From positions 19,867-83,866 of the forward strand of contig NZ_QEKH01000026.1 of the NCBI RefSeq assembly GCF_003096415.1: a stretch of DNA of 64,000 nt, read 5' to 3'. The position numbers and the translations under genes are program-made. Shown here piece by piece: positions 32,031-41,214 of the stretch. Position 1 is the first letter of the stretch, and the number at the start of each line of letters is the position of its first letter. This stretch comes from Victivallis vadensis. Lineage in GTDB: Bacteria; Verrucomicrobiota; Lentisphaeria; Victivallales; Victivallaceae. Below the pieces are notes generated by a model. The model saw only the letters and a list, made by a program, of their open reading frames with translations, had not been told where the DNA came from and made no database searches.

Positions 32031-34382
32031 ATGAAAAGTTCCGTATATATCGTGCCGAGTTTTCATTATGATGTCGTCTATCTGCAGGACTACCAGACTT
32101 ATCTGGAACGGGGATTCGCCATTCTGGACCGGGCGCTCTGCCTTTTGGAAAGCTCTTCCGAATACTGTTTCCTGATTGAACAGGTCATTCTGGCGGAGGC
32201 ATACTGTGCAGGCCGCCCGGACCGCCTGGCCAAGCTGAAACGCTTCACGGAAGCGGGAAGATTGCATTTTGCTCCCGGCATGTACGTCATGCCGGATATG
32301 AATATGCCGGACGGCGAATCTTTGTTTCTGCAAATTTCCGAAGGTTTCCGGTGGTTGGAGGAAAAGCTGCACTACCGGCCCGCCATCTGCTGGATCGCCG
32401 ACTGCTGGGGGCATCCGGCGCAATTGCCCCAGATACTTACCCGATGCGGATTCAAAGGATACGCTTTCTGGCGCTGCATGAATCCGGATTTGCGGAAAAA
32501 CCACTTCCTCTGGCGCGGAATCGACGGCACGACGATCAGAACCCACTGGCTCAGCAAAGGTTACAGCCCGATCCACTTTCCCGACACCGCCGAAATCGTC
32601 AATGCGCCGGATCAGAAGATTTTCACAAGCTCCTGCGAACAGCTCGAAACCCTCTGCCGGGAATTTGAGGAGATCGGCGCGGCAGGCCACGTGCTTTTGT
32701 GCAATGGCGGCGACTTTACAATGCCGCAGGAATCCGCTTCCGCCACGCTCGCGCATCTGCGTTCTACCGGCCTTTTTGCCAAGTTGGAACTCTCCGGCCC
32801 GGAACAATATTTCGACAGCCTCGACTGGAAAAACACCATTCTGTATGACGGAGAGTTCAACAGCGCTCTTCAGGGGACGTTCTCCTCAAATATCCGGCTC
32901 AAGCAGCAAATCCGGGAGTGCGCGTTCTTCTTTAACGCTCTTGAACGGCTGGCAGTATTAACCGGACGCCCGTGGGAAAAACGGGAGATGTTGCTGAAAC
33001 AGCTCCTGAAGCAGCAATTCCATGACACGATCTGCGGCACGCTCGCCGACGCTCCCTTGAATGACACGCTGCGCGAGCTCGCCGCCTGTCTCAGGCAGCT
33101 TGAAGAAGCGCGGCTGGAACTCGGCAGTTCCGCCGTACCGGAAAAAAACCTGTTCAATCCAACCCAGTTCGACCGCACCGAAATCATCCGCGACGGCGAC
33201 AGGCCTCTCCTGCTGTCCGTCGGACCGCACGCCAGCTCGCCGCAACGGACGGCGCGGGTATTATCACCGGACGGCGACACATCGCTGCCGCAGACATTCA
33301 CCAACGGCTTCTATTCCGCCCGGCTTGACGCGGAAGGCTTTATCGCTTCGCTGAAAGTCGACGGCGGAGAACTGGTCAATCCCCATGCCGCGGTAAAGTT
33401 CGGCGCCCTCACCATGCAGATGGACTACGGCGACCTCTGGCTCCACTTCGACGCACCGTTGAGCGGGGGTTCTCCGGCGGCCGCCCTGACGCAGAACCGG
33501 GAGGACCCGCTCGATTTCCCGGATGACTCCGGACTGGTGAACCGCGGCACGTTCCGGCCTGAGATCCGGGAGGCCGCGCTGGTCTTCCGTTCACCGGAGC
33601 TGTGGATCGTCCGGCAGACCGGCAGGCTTTGCTTCTGGCAGCTGAATATCGACTTCACGGTGGAAACCCACTTCCGAAGCGATTCCCCGCGCATCGCCTA
33701 CCGGGTGGAATTTACTCCGAAAGGGAAACATTACCGTATCCGGGCGGCATTCCCTTCCACGGTCGGCGCCGACGGCGCGGTTTATTATGAAATCCCGTTC
33801 GGAATCCAGAAGCGCGGCCGGGCGGTCCATGCGGCACAGAACTGGATGGATTTTTCAGACGCGGATAAGGGAATCGCATTGCTGAACCGCGGGTTGCCCT
33901 CAAACAGCGTCGACTCGGCGGGAAACCTGCTGCTGACGCTGTTCCGTTCAGCCGCCATGGAATATAAAGCTCCCAGTGAAGAATCGTTCGGAACAGGTGT
34001 GCGGCACAATTTCGAGTACGCGGTCGTACCGCATGGGAAACGCAATTTCGCAGCTCTGGTCAAAGAAGGAATCCTGTTCAATGCTCCCCTTCTGGAAACC
34101 GGCTGCCGTTTGCCGAGGGCTTTTGTTCCCGAAGCGGAAAACATCATGATCAGTGCGATCAGAAACAGCGAAGACGGCGTGCTGTTGCGGCTGTACGAAT
34201 GTGCCGGACTCCCGACCACCTCTTCCATCCACATTCCCGAATGTTTCCGGTCCTGTCTGGATGTGGATGGATTGGGCGAAAGAAGCGGCGGAAAGGGATT
34301 TCCGGTCTTCGGAACCGTCCCGGTCGAACTGAACCCATTTGAAATAAAAACCCTGCTCCTGCTTCCCAACAGAAAAAATTAA
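32031..34382 (+). CDS. Glycoside hydrolase family 38 (alpha-mannosidase-like)
   Basis: 783 residues without a signal peptide. The N-terminal GH38 domain has the metal-binding H-x-D at residues 12-14 (FHYDVVY), the segment [16 protein letters not shown] (83-98) and [11 protein letters not shown], where Asp 124 is the expected nucleophile and zinc ligand. A three-helix middle domain (about 270-370, with [15 protein letters not shown]) and C-terminal beta-sandwich domains follow. Relatives release alpha-mannose from N-glycan-type oligosaccharides. It sits between an AraC regulator and a pseudopilin-GH2 pair, suggesting host or plant glycan use. Linkage specificity is not readable. Confidence 0.88.
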   Translation: MKSSVYIVPSFHYDVVYLQDYQTYLERGFAILDRALCLLESSSEYCFLIEQVILAEAYCAGRPDRLAKLKRFTEAGRLHFAPGMYVMPDMNMPDGESLFLQISEGFRWLEEKLHYRPAICWIADCWGHPAQLPQILTRCGFKGYAFWRCMNPDLRKNHFLWRGIDGTTIRTHWLSKGYSPIHFPDTAEIVNAPDQKIFTSSCEQLETLCREFEEIGAAGHVLLCNGGDFTMPQESASATLAHLRSTGLFAKLELSGPEQYFDSLDWKNTILYDGEFNSALQGTFSSNIRLKQQIRECAFFFNALERLAVLTGRPWEKREMLLKQLLKQQFHDTICGTLADAPLNDTLRELAACLRQLEEARLELGSSAVPEKNLFNPTQFDRTEIIRDGDRPLLLSVGPHASSPQRTARVLSPDGDTSLPQTFTNGFYSARLDAEGFIASLKVDGGELVNPHAAVKFGALTMQMDYGDLWLHFDAPLSGGSPAAALTQNREDPLDFPDDSGLVNRGTFRPEIREAALVFRSPELWIVRQTGRLCFWQLNIDFTVETHFRSDSPRIAYRVEFTPKGKHYRIRAAFPSTVGADGAVYYEIPFGIQKRGRAVHAAQNWMDFSDADKGIALLNRGLPSNSVDSAGNLLLTLFRSAAMEYKAPSEESFGTGVRHNFEYAVVPHGKRNFAALVKEGILFNAPLLETGCRLPRAFVPEAENIMISAIRNSEDGVLLRLYECAGLPTTSSIHIPECFRSCLDVDGLGERSGGKGFPVFGTVPVELNPFEIKTLLLLPNRKN

Positions 34383-34399
34383 TTCACGGAGGAAATAAA

Positions 34400-35524
34400 A
34401 TGAGCCTTGATGAATTTCATTCGGTTTCCATGGAAAAGCAGTCCCTGACACAAAAATTTACATTGATTGAGCTGCTCGTGAACATCACTTGTAAAATATA
34501 TAATCCATCCCCGTATGCCGCTCTGCGTAAAAGAGAGGGGTTCGGGGGAGAGAAAGCGGCGATAAGCGCCGCATCTCTCCCCGTACCAAACATCCCCAAC
34601 TTTTCACATACTCCCGGCAAGCTCTCACGCCTCCGCCAATGCTCTGCAAGCGGCAAGCCGGAGCAAAAACGTGAAGTTGCCTTTCCGCAGAAAAGCGGGA
34701 AGACAACTTCACGTTATTGCGGCTCTTCCTTCCCCGCCGGCCGACCGCGCCTCCGCCTGTCGACCGTCCCGTACCCGGCACCGGCACCTTGCCGGACGCA
34801 GGGGGCGCGGGGGACGGCGGACACGCCCCCCGCATACCGCCATGTAAGGCCGTTTACCCTGATTGAGTTGCTCGTCGTCATAGCGATCATTGCCATTTTG
34901 GCTTCCATGCTGCTGCCTGCATTGAACCGGGCACGCCAGAAGGCCCGTGAGACCGCATGCCTGAGCACGATGAAGCAACAGATGCTTTATACCCAGATGT
35001 ACCTGGATCAGTTTAACGGTTCGATCATATCGGAATGGTCCTCTTCCTCGGTTCAGGCGCGTTCCTGGGTGGGATGCCTGTTGAGCGCCGGATATCTTTC
35101 CGCGGCAAACGGCAAGGAGTGGACCTGTCCCGACTTGCGCCCGCGGCGGGCACTGGATGAAATTTCCGAGGCCCCCGATTACGGATACGGGCAGAACTAC
35201 GGCGCTTATCGCGTAGTGGAAGGTGTGAACCAGCAGGACGGCACGATCCGCATCTGGATCGCCTCCAGTTGTTACATTATGAATTTTAAAAAGATGCGGT
35301 CGCCGAGTTCTTTCATCTTCATTGCAGACGGAAAGACCAGCAACAATCTCTGCCATGCCAAGCTGACTCCGCAATGGGGACCGGCCACCTGGGCAGCCTC
35401 CCCGTGGCGCGCCCATAATTCCAACGCGGTCAACACGGCTTTCGGAGACGGCCGGGCGGCCGCGCTGAACCGAAACGAGCTGGAGCAAACCCTTTACAAT
35501 GGAATCGTCTATGCCGTAGACTAA
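34400..35524 (+). CDS. Pseudopilin-like H-Xn-DG protein with duplicated, split N-terminal signal
   Basis: 374 residues if read straight through. A second pilin signal at residues 152-167 ([16 protein letters not shown]) is the normal prepilin cleavage and membrane helix, followed by [16 protein letters not shown] and a C-terminal H-X10-DG variant. But a first copy, FTLIELLV, stands at residues 20-27 and is cut off by a foreign-looking, in-frame stretch rich in Arg/Pro/Ser. GGAGG lies before the first ATG only. So the gene seems to have been interrupted by a 396-nt element that recreated the signal. Such proteins normally belong to type II secretion-like or envelope structures. It lies between two glycoside hydrolase genes. 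Confidence 0.8.
   Translation: MSLDEFHSVSMEKQSLTQKFTLIELLVNITCKIYNPSPYAALRKREGFGGEKAAISAASLPVPNIPNFSHTPGKLSRLRQCSASGKPEQKREVAFPQKSGKTTSRYCGSSFPAGRPRLRLSTVPYPAPAPCRTQGARGTADTPPAYRHVRPFTLIELLVVIAIIAILASMLLPALNRARQKARETACLSTMKQQMLYTQMYLDQFNGSIISEWSSSSVQARSWVGCLLSAGYLSAANGKEWTCPDLRPRRALDEISEAPDYGYGQNYGAYRVVEGVNQQDGTIRIWIASSCYIMNFKKMRSPSSFIFIADGKTSNNLCHAKLTPQWGPATWAASPWRAHNSNAVNTAFGDGRAAALNRNELEQTLYNGIVYAVD
34481..34852 (+). mobile_element. Structured insertion inside the pseudopilin gene
   Basis: The stretch lies between two similar copies of the FTLIELLV coding sequence (34457-34480 and 34853-34876, about 80 percent alike by eye). It holds two strong hairpins: GGGGAGAG..CTCTCCCC with inner GCGGCG/CGCCGC near 34545-34580, and AACGTGAAGTTG/CAACTTCACGTT with inner CTTTCCGC/GCGGGAAG near 34669-34717. 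It also holds the core CCGGCACCGGCACCTTGCCGG-like sequence shared with the repeats at 44358 and 54530. There is no stop in the gene frame. Whether it is mobile, spliced or translated is inference. Confidence 0.55.
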
Positions 35525-35566
35525 GAGCTTATCCCCAAATAAGCTCTAAGCAATAAGGAAATAAAG

Positions 35567-38500
35567 ATGAAATATTGGTTCACAGTTCTTGTATCCGGAA
35601 TCGGATCGCTGCTTGCCGCCGCCAATTTGCTGATTGCCCCGGAGGGGTCATTGCGCTGCGACCGGGCGGGCGACGGCATAACAGTAGAAATCCGAAACGG
35701 CTTGGTGAATCTGACGCTTGAAGGAGCGGAACGCCAGCTCGGCTTTTCCCTGCCGATCGAACCTGACGCCAAATTGGTCCGGCTCAGCGGCAGGATGCAG
35801 GTCAAAGGCGTCAGGCGCGGAAAAGCAAACTGGCAGGACGGCAGGATGGCCATGCGTTTTTACGACAGACAGGGAAAGGCGGTCGGAGAATGGCCGCGCG
35901 TCTTTTCCGCTTCCGGAACATCCGGCTGGCTGGATTGCGACCGGCTTTATCAGGTCCCGGAAGGCGCGGCTACATTGAGATTTACCCCGGCCAATTTCGG
36001 GACAGCCGGCAAGGTGAAAATCCGCAACCTGCGGCTGGAAGCCCTCCGCTTCCCGGAAGAGGCAAATATGGATGCCCCGCCGCCGGATGGTTCCGATCAG
36101 GAAGCACTGTTCACTCTGGATGACGCGCAGAAACTGACCACGCCGACGCGGGAACGGATCTGCCTGAACGGATTATGGAGTTTCCGGCCGGTTTTTCACG
36201 GCGAAAGCCCCGCCCGCTTCCCTGCGGACGGAAGCGGCTGGGGATACTTCAAAGTCCCCGGCTCCTGGCCGTCATATCCAAACGGAATGAAATTTTATCT
36301 CTCTTCGCTTGCATTGCACAAGCTGGATGCGGCCAATCTCAACAGCGCCTGGTACCGGCGCACCATCACGGTGCCCGCCTCCTGGAAAGGACGCCGGATT
36401 CTGCTGAATGCCGATCTGATTCAAAGCTGCGCAAAAGTATTCGTGGATGGAACGGAGGCCGGCGAACTCTATTATCCGGGCGGAGAACTGGACCTGTCCG
36501 GACGGCTGATCCCCGGTCAAAAGCACACGGTCTCCCTTCTGGTCAGCGCCCGGCCGGAGGTACTGACGACCTTCATGGCCCAGAACCGCCTGATCACGGA
36601 GAAAGGGCAGTTGCAGAACCGGGGAATCACCGGCGATCTCTATCTGGAATCGCGTCCGATGATGGCCGCCGTTGCGGATGTGCATGTAATCACCTCCGTA
36701 AAACATCGGGAGATCACTTTTGATACCGGCTTCGCCGATCTTCCCGCCGGCCGATACCGGCTGGAAGCGGAAATCACTGCGGGGAACAAAGTTGTAAAAT
36801 GCTTCACTTCAGAACCGTTCCGGACGGAAGGAGGAAAAAACTTCCGCCACCGTTTCTCCGGGAAATGGAATGACCCGCTGCAGTGGGACACGGATACTCC
36901 CGAAAATCTGTATACGGCAAAGCTCCGTCTTCTTACCGGTCACGACGAATTGCTTGACGCGTTTCTTCCCCAGGAATTCGGTTTCCGGGAATTTTCCGTC
37001 AACGGCCGCGATTTCTACCTGAACGGCAGGAAGATCCATTTGCGCATGCTGGTTACCAGAGCCCCGCAGGAGCCTGATTTCGCTTCGCCCGGCCGGATCG
37101 GCCATCTGGTGAAATCCGCCCGGCAATTCGGCGTGAACTGCCTGATCGGCTGGAATTACAGCTTCGCTCCCGGCATATTCTCTTATCCGGACGGTTTTCA
37201 TAAGCTGACCTCAAAACAAGGAATGCTGACCACATTGACACTTCCCCACGTAAAGGATTTTAAAACGAATCTGTTCGATCCGGCGCAGGCCGAAAGTTAT
37301 CGGCGTCAGGCGGAACATCTGATCCGGCGTTACTGGAATGTACCGGGCGTGGTTATGTTTGTGATGAACCACAATGCGATGGGGTACTCCGGAGATCAGA
37401 ACCCGGAACGGCTCGGAACGGCCTACCGCCCGGAAGATGCCGTCGTTCCGGGAACGTTTCCGGGACGAGCCCAGGCCATGCTTGCCGAAAAACTCGTCAA
37501 AAGCCTGGATTCCTCCCGCCCGGTCTACCATCATCAAAGCGGCAACCTCGGTGATGTCTATACATTGAACTGTTATCTGAACTGGGCCCCGCGCCAGGAA
37601 CGGAGCGACTGGCTGGAACACTGGGAAAAATACGGCACGATGCCGGTGATGTTCGTCGAATGGGGGATTCCCCATGTGGCGAGCTGGTCCAGTTACCGGG
37701 GCCCCGCCTTCATCTGGCGCAGCCCCGGCGTGCAGTGCATCTGGGTCAACGAGTTCAATGCCGCCATCCTCGGCGAGGAAGCGTATCGCGCCGAACCGGC
37801 CAAGACCTCATATTACGAACTTCAGGAAAAGCTGGTCAAGGGGAACCGGCCGGTCCTGTTTCACACCCTGGGCGGCAACGGCCCGCTGAACCGGATTGCG
37901 GATGTGAACCGTGTCCGCAATTATTATGCGAGGCGGAACTTCCGCGATATGCGCGCCCGGGGGATATCCGGCATCCTGCCGTGGGACCAATTCACTTTCT
38001 GGGAGTGGGAGGGCCGGAGAGCGGGCATCGGCAACAACCCGGAGCGTTTCCATAACCTGAAACGCCCCGGAATCGTTCCCGACGAACTGCTCAACCGCGG
38101 AGAGCATATCAACAATCCCTTCGGCAGCTACCGGTTGTCGCAGACCGGCCTGCCGATCGCCGAGAATTTTACTGAATATCTCGGCTGGATCGCCGGAAAA
38201 ATCGGAGAGTTCACCGAAAACAGCCATCAATTCCGCCCCGGTGAAACCGTCGATAAGTCGTTGATGCTGCTGAATGACAGCCGGCGGGACGCCGATATAC
38301 GCTGGGAGTGGCGGGTGCCGTCCCTGCATCTCAAACAGAACGGAAGTGTGTCGGTCGCCCCGGGAGAGCGCGGCGAAGTTCCGGTTTCCTTCACAATTCC
38401 CGCCGATTTCAGCGGGAAACCGGTGCTGGAAGCCGATATCTCTTTCCCTGACGGCAGCAATCGCCAAGATCGGTTGGAGCTTACGGTTCTGCCGCCGGAA

Positions 38501-40246
38501 TACCCCCGGATCAACTCCGTCGTCGGCTTATTCGATCCTGACGGCAGCGCCGCCGCGCTGCTGGAACGCGGGAAAATCGGATTCCGCACCGTAAAATCCG
38601 ATGCGGATCTGGCGGGCGTCGAACTGCTGATCCTCGGACGCCGCGCTCTGGACCGTCTGCCCCTGCATCTCTCCGGCAGGCTGAAAGCCGGCCTGAAGCT
38701 GATGGTACTGGAACAGAGCATCGGCAGCCTGAACCGGCTTGGACTTCGCGGGACGGAACAGGGATACCGGGAAGTTTTTCCGTTGAATGACGAGTATGCA
38801 GTTGCGCGCGATTGGCGCGGCAGCGCCACTTTGCTGCCCCCTTATCTTGAAGTTCCGGCTTTCGAGGCCACCAATCCGAAATGGAATTGGAACGGCTTCG
38901 ACAATACCCGGGTGTGGCGGGCGGGAAACCGCGGCTGCGTCACGCAGGTTCCGCTGGAAAAACCGGCCATAGGGAATTGGAACCCGCTGCTGCAATGCGG
39001 ATTTGACCTGCAATACACGCCGCTGGCGGAATTCCGGGAGGGAAAAGGACGGATTCTTTTCTGTCAGCTTGCGGCGACCGGACGGACTGAATGCGAACCG
39101 CAGGCGGAGGATTTCTTCCTGAAAGCTCTTTCCCGTCTGGATCGGGCGGAGATTCCGCCGGAACGCATCGTTTTCTATGCGGGCGCGCCGGAGGGAGAGG
39201 CCCTGCTCGCATCGTTGAAAGTCCCATTTCACGCCTATGCCGGGAAGCTGCCGGAAAATGCCTTGCTTGTGCTCGGCCCCGGAGCGAAAGTCCCACAGCT
39301 TTCGAATGCAGTCGAAGCCGGAGCGAATGTTCTGGCGCTCGGACTTGGCGCAACGGAGTTGGAAGCGGTCCTGCCCGGTGTTTTTCAGTTGGAATCCGGC
39401 AATTTTGTTTCCGATTATGCGGCCGGGCTCAGGGATTATCCGGAATTCACCGGGGTAGGTCAGGCTGAACTTCACTGGCGCGGCAAAATGCAATTTGACG
39501 GCTTCCCGGCAACCAATCCCGGAGGACGGGCGCTTGCCGTACACCGCATCGGCCGGGGAAGCTTTGTCGCCATGCAGCTGCCTGCCTGGAAATTCGACGG
39601 AAAAGAGTTTTACAATCGTACCACGCTCCGCCGGACAACTTTCCTTACGTCCCGCCTGCTCGCCAATCTCGGCGCCCCATCCGATACCGGTCTCTTCGAT
39701 CTGCTGGATGGAGTGAAGGGAAACCTATCGCTGCCGCTCCCCAACGACCAATGGCTCGGCATCCCCGATCCCGGAAAGACCGGTCATAACAGCGGCTGGT
39801 TCCGCTCGGATTTCACCCCGGATAAAAGCTGGCGGAAGGTTTCGGTGCCCGGAACATTTCAGTCCCAGTTCGCGAAACTGACGAACTATCACGGATATTT
39901 CTGGTACCGTCTTGAATTCAACCTGCCGGAGAATCTCCCGGCAGATGATTATGAGCTTTTCATCGGCGCGGTCGACGATGAATCATGGGTCTGGCTGAAC
40001 GACAATTTTCTCGGAGAAATTACCGCGGGAAACCGGCCGGACGACTACTGGCAATTCTCCCGCGACTTCAAGTTGAAACCGGGCAGCCTGAAAGCCGGGC
40101 GCAACGTTCTGGTTGTGCTTTGCAATGATCTGCGGGATACCGGCGGAATCCTCGGGATACCGTCCCTGAAAACTCAAAACCGTTATAATTTCTATACGGA
40201 TAAGCCCGAAGCTGCCGACGATCCCTATCGATACTATCGGTGGTAA
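35567..40246 (+). CDS. Large secreted GH2-like glycoside hydrolase
   Basis: 1559 residues with a signal peptide (about 1-20). Domains in order by eye: beta-sandwich (20-160), GH2 sugar-binding jelly roll (170-360, WYRRTITVPASWKGRRILL), Ig-like (360-470), TIM barrel (470-840), Ig-like (about 895-980), an amidotransferase-like segment (985-1400, VVGLFDPDG), and a second jelly roll (1405-1559, GYFWYRLEFNLP). At the acid/base site common GH2 enzymes have NE; here it reads MFVMNHNAMGYSG. A Glu in MFVEWGIPHV could be the nucleophile. So it may belong to a GH2-related family with another mechanism. It follows the pseudopilin by 42 bases. Confidence 0.8.
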   Translation: MKYWFTVLVSGIGSLLAAANLLIAPEGSLRCDRAGDGITVEIRNGLVNLTLEGAERQLGFSLPIEPDAKLVRLSGRMQVKGVRRGKANWQDGRMAMRFYDRQGKAVGEWPRVFSASGTSGWLDCDRLYQVPEGAATLRFTPANFGTAGKVKIRNLRLEALRFPEEANMDAPPPDGSDQEALFTLDDAQKLTTPTRERICLNGLWSFRPVFHGESPARFPADGSGWGYFKVPGSWPSYPNGMKFYLSSLALHKLDAANLNSAWYRRTITVPASWKGRRILLNADLIQSCAKVFVDGTEAGELYYPGGELDLSGRLIPGQKHTVSLLVSARPEVLTTFMAQNRLITEKGQLQNRGITGDLYLESRPMMAAVADVHVITSVKHREITFDTGFADLPAGRYRLEAEITAGNKVVKCFTSEPFRTEGGKNFRHRFSGKWNDPLQWDTDTPENLYTAKLRLLTGHDELLDAFLPQEFGFREFSVNGRDFYLNGRKIHLRMLVTRAPQEPDFASPGRIGHLVKSARQFGVNCLIGWNYSFAPGIFSYPDGFHKLTSKQGMLTTLTLPHVKDFKTNLFDPAQAESYRRQAEHLIRRYWNVPGVVMFVMNHNAMGYSGDQNPERLGTAYRPEDAVVPGTFPGRAQAMLAEKLVKSLDSSRPVYHHQSGNLGDVYTLNCYLNWAPRQERSDWLEHWEKYGTMPVMFVEWGIPHVASWSSYRGPAFIWRSPGVQCIWVNEFNAAILGEEAYRAEPAKTSYYELQEKLVKGNRPVLFHTLGGNGPLNRIADVNRVRNYYARRNFRDMRARGISGILPWDQFTFWEWEGRRAGIGNNPERFHNLKRPGIVPDELLNRGEHINNPFGSYRLSQTGLPIAENFTEYLGWIAGKIGEFTENSHQFRPGETVDKSLMLLNDSRRDADIRWEWRVPSLHLKQNGSVSVAPGERGEVPVSFTIPADFSGKPVLEADISFPDGSNRQDRLELTVLPPEYPRINSVVGLFDPDGSAAALLERGKIGFRTVKSDADLAGVELLILGRRALDRLPLHLSGRLKAGLKLMVLEQSIGSLNRLGLRGTEQGYREVFPLNDEYAVARDWRGSATLLPPYLEVPAFEATNPKWNWNGFDNTRVWRAGNRGCVTQVPLEKPAIGNWNPLLQCGFDLQYTPLAEFREGKGRILFCQLAATGRTECEPQAEDFFLKALSRLDRAEIPPERIVFYAGAPEGEALLASLKVPFHAYAGKLPENALLVLGPGAKVPQLSNAVEAGANVLALGLGATELEAVLPGVFQLESGNFVSDYAAGLRDYPEFTGVGQAELHWRGKMQFDGFPATNPGGRALAVHRIGRGSFVAMQLPAWKFDGKEFYNRTTLRRTTFLTSRLLANLGAPSDTGLFDLLDGVKGNLSLPLPNDQWLGIPDPGKTGHNSGWFRSDFTPDKSWRKVSVPGTFQSQFAKLTNYHGYFWYRLEFNLPENLPADDYELFIGAVDDESWVWLNDNFLGEITAGNRPDDYWQFSRDFKLKPGSLKAGRNVLVVLCNDLRDTGGILGIPSLKTQNRYNFYTDKPEAADDPYRYYRW

Positions 40247-40266
40247 GCACTCAATATACCAGACGA

Positions 40267-40303
40267 CCGGGGACGTCCCATTTTCCTATGGAACGCTCCC
40301 CGG
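40267..40303. terminator. Shared stem-loop between convergent genes
   Basis: CCGGGGA and TCCCA on the left pair with TGGA and TCCCCGG on the right around a TTTTCCTA loop. It covers the end of the YdjM-like gene (stop at 40286-40288) and may end transcription from both sides. No clear T tract. Confidence 0.4.
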
Positions 40304-40816
40304 ACGGTGTGCCTCGAACCATGCGACCAGCTCGCGATCCAGTTTCGGCATCGGATATTCCAAAAACGTCCGCTTTTTCCAGTAAACCACCAGAACCGTC
40401 AGCACAATCAGCAGCGCGCCGGCCGTCAGATTCTGCCAGGAGTAAAACTCCCACGCATATCCGGTGCCGACCCGCAGTCGGCTGAACGGCCACAGGTATT
40501 CAAAATACCACCCCTCCCCGGAACCGAAAAGGTCCAGCAGCAAATGCAGGTGCGCCAGCAGGAAGTAAACGATGAATGCCGTCACGCGCGACTGCGAAAA
40601 GAACGCCAGCCCCCCGGCCAGCACCACCGCAAACGGCAGGTTGTGCGCCAGGACATGATGATAGTCATAATAACACTCCCAGCCGCCCAGCAGCGACAGG
40701 CCGTCAAGATCGGAAAGCGAAGCGGCAAGCATGCAGAAAAACCGTTCGCGCGGCCCGAAGGCAGGAACCAGATTGCCGGCCAGCCAGCCGCTCAGAATAT
40801 GGGTCTGCACGTGCAT
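40286..40816 (-). CDS. YdjM-like inner-membrane metal-dependent hydrolase
   Basis: 176 residues, four predicted membrane segments. The family's polar residues are present: THILSGWLAG near the start, LSDLDGL, HHVLAHNLPF and LAHLHLLLDLFG, an H/D set that could bind metal. Relatives (YdjM/DUF457) are induced or linked to membrane stress in some bacteria, and their substrate is unknown. Starts four bases after the small membrane gene at 40821-41150, so the two are coupled. Confidence 0.8.
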   Translation of the reverse strand: MHVQTHILSGWLAGNLVPAFGPRERFFCMLAASLSDLDGLSLLGGWECYYDYHHVLAHNLPFAVVLAGGLAFFSQSRVTAFIVYFLLAHLHLLLDLFGSGEGWYFEYLWPFSRLRVGTGYAWEFYSWQNLTAGALLIVLTVLVVYWKKRTFLEYPMPKLDRELVAWFEAHRPGSVP

Positions 40817-40820
40817 ACCG

Positions 40821-41150
40821 TCACTCCGTCACGCCCCAGATCTGCCGCAGCGCGGGAGCCATCAGCCACCACAGCGAATAGCACAGCGCCAGAACCGAAA
40901 TGATTTTGACCAGCAGGTTCGGCCATGCGATCCGGACCTTGTTTTCGGTTCCCGCAATCCGGATCAGGTCGGCCGTCAGCAACAGTATCACGATTGCGGC
41001 GGGAACATACAAATGGAGCAATCCGGTTCCCTGCGCGGCAGGATTGATTTCCTTGAGCTTCAACACGGTAAAGGAAAGAATCACCCAGACGCCCCAGGCG
41101 GCGAGATGGGCGATATCCCCGGCAATCGCAAAGAATTTGAAGTGCGTCAT
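40821..41150 (-). CDS. Small four-helix membrane protein, unknown
   Basis: 109 residues with hydrophobic segments near 7-27, 45-62 and 76-98. No family recognised. It is tightly linked to the YdjM-like gene (four bases) and follows glnN by 64 bases, so it may be co-transcribed with glutamine synthetase, though no functional link is visible. Confidence 0.7.
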   Translation of the reverse strand: MTHFKFFAIAGDIAHLAAWGVWVILSFTVLKLKEINPAAQGTGLLHLYVPAAIVILLLTADLIRIAGTENKVRIAWPNLLVKIISVLALCYSLWWLMAPALRQIWGVTE

Positions 41151-41214
41151 TCCTTCCCTCCCGGGTTACCGGATGTTCATTCGGAAACGCCGCGCGGCTG
41201 TTCCCTGTTGTTCT

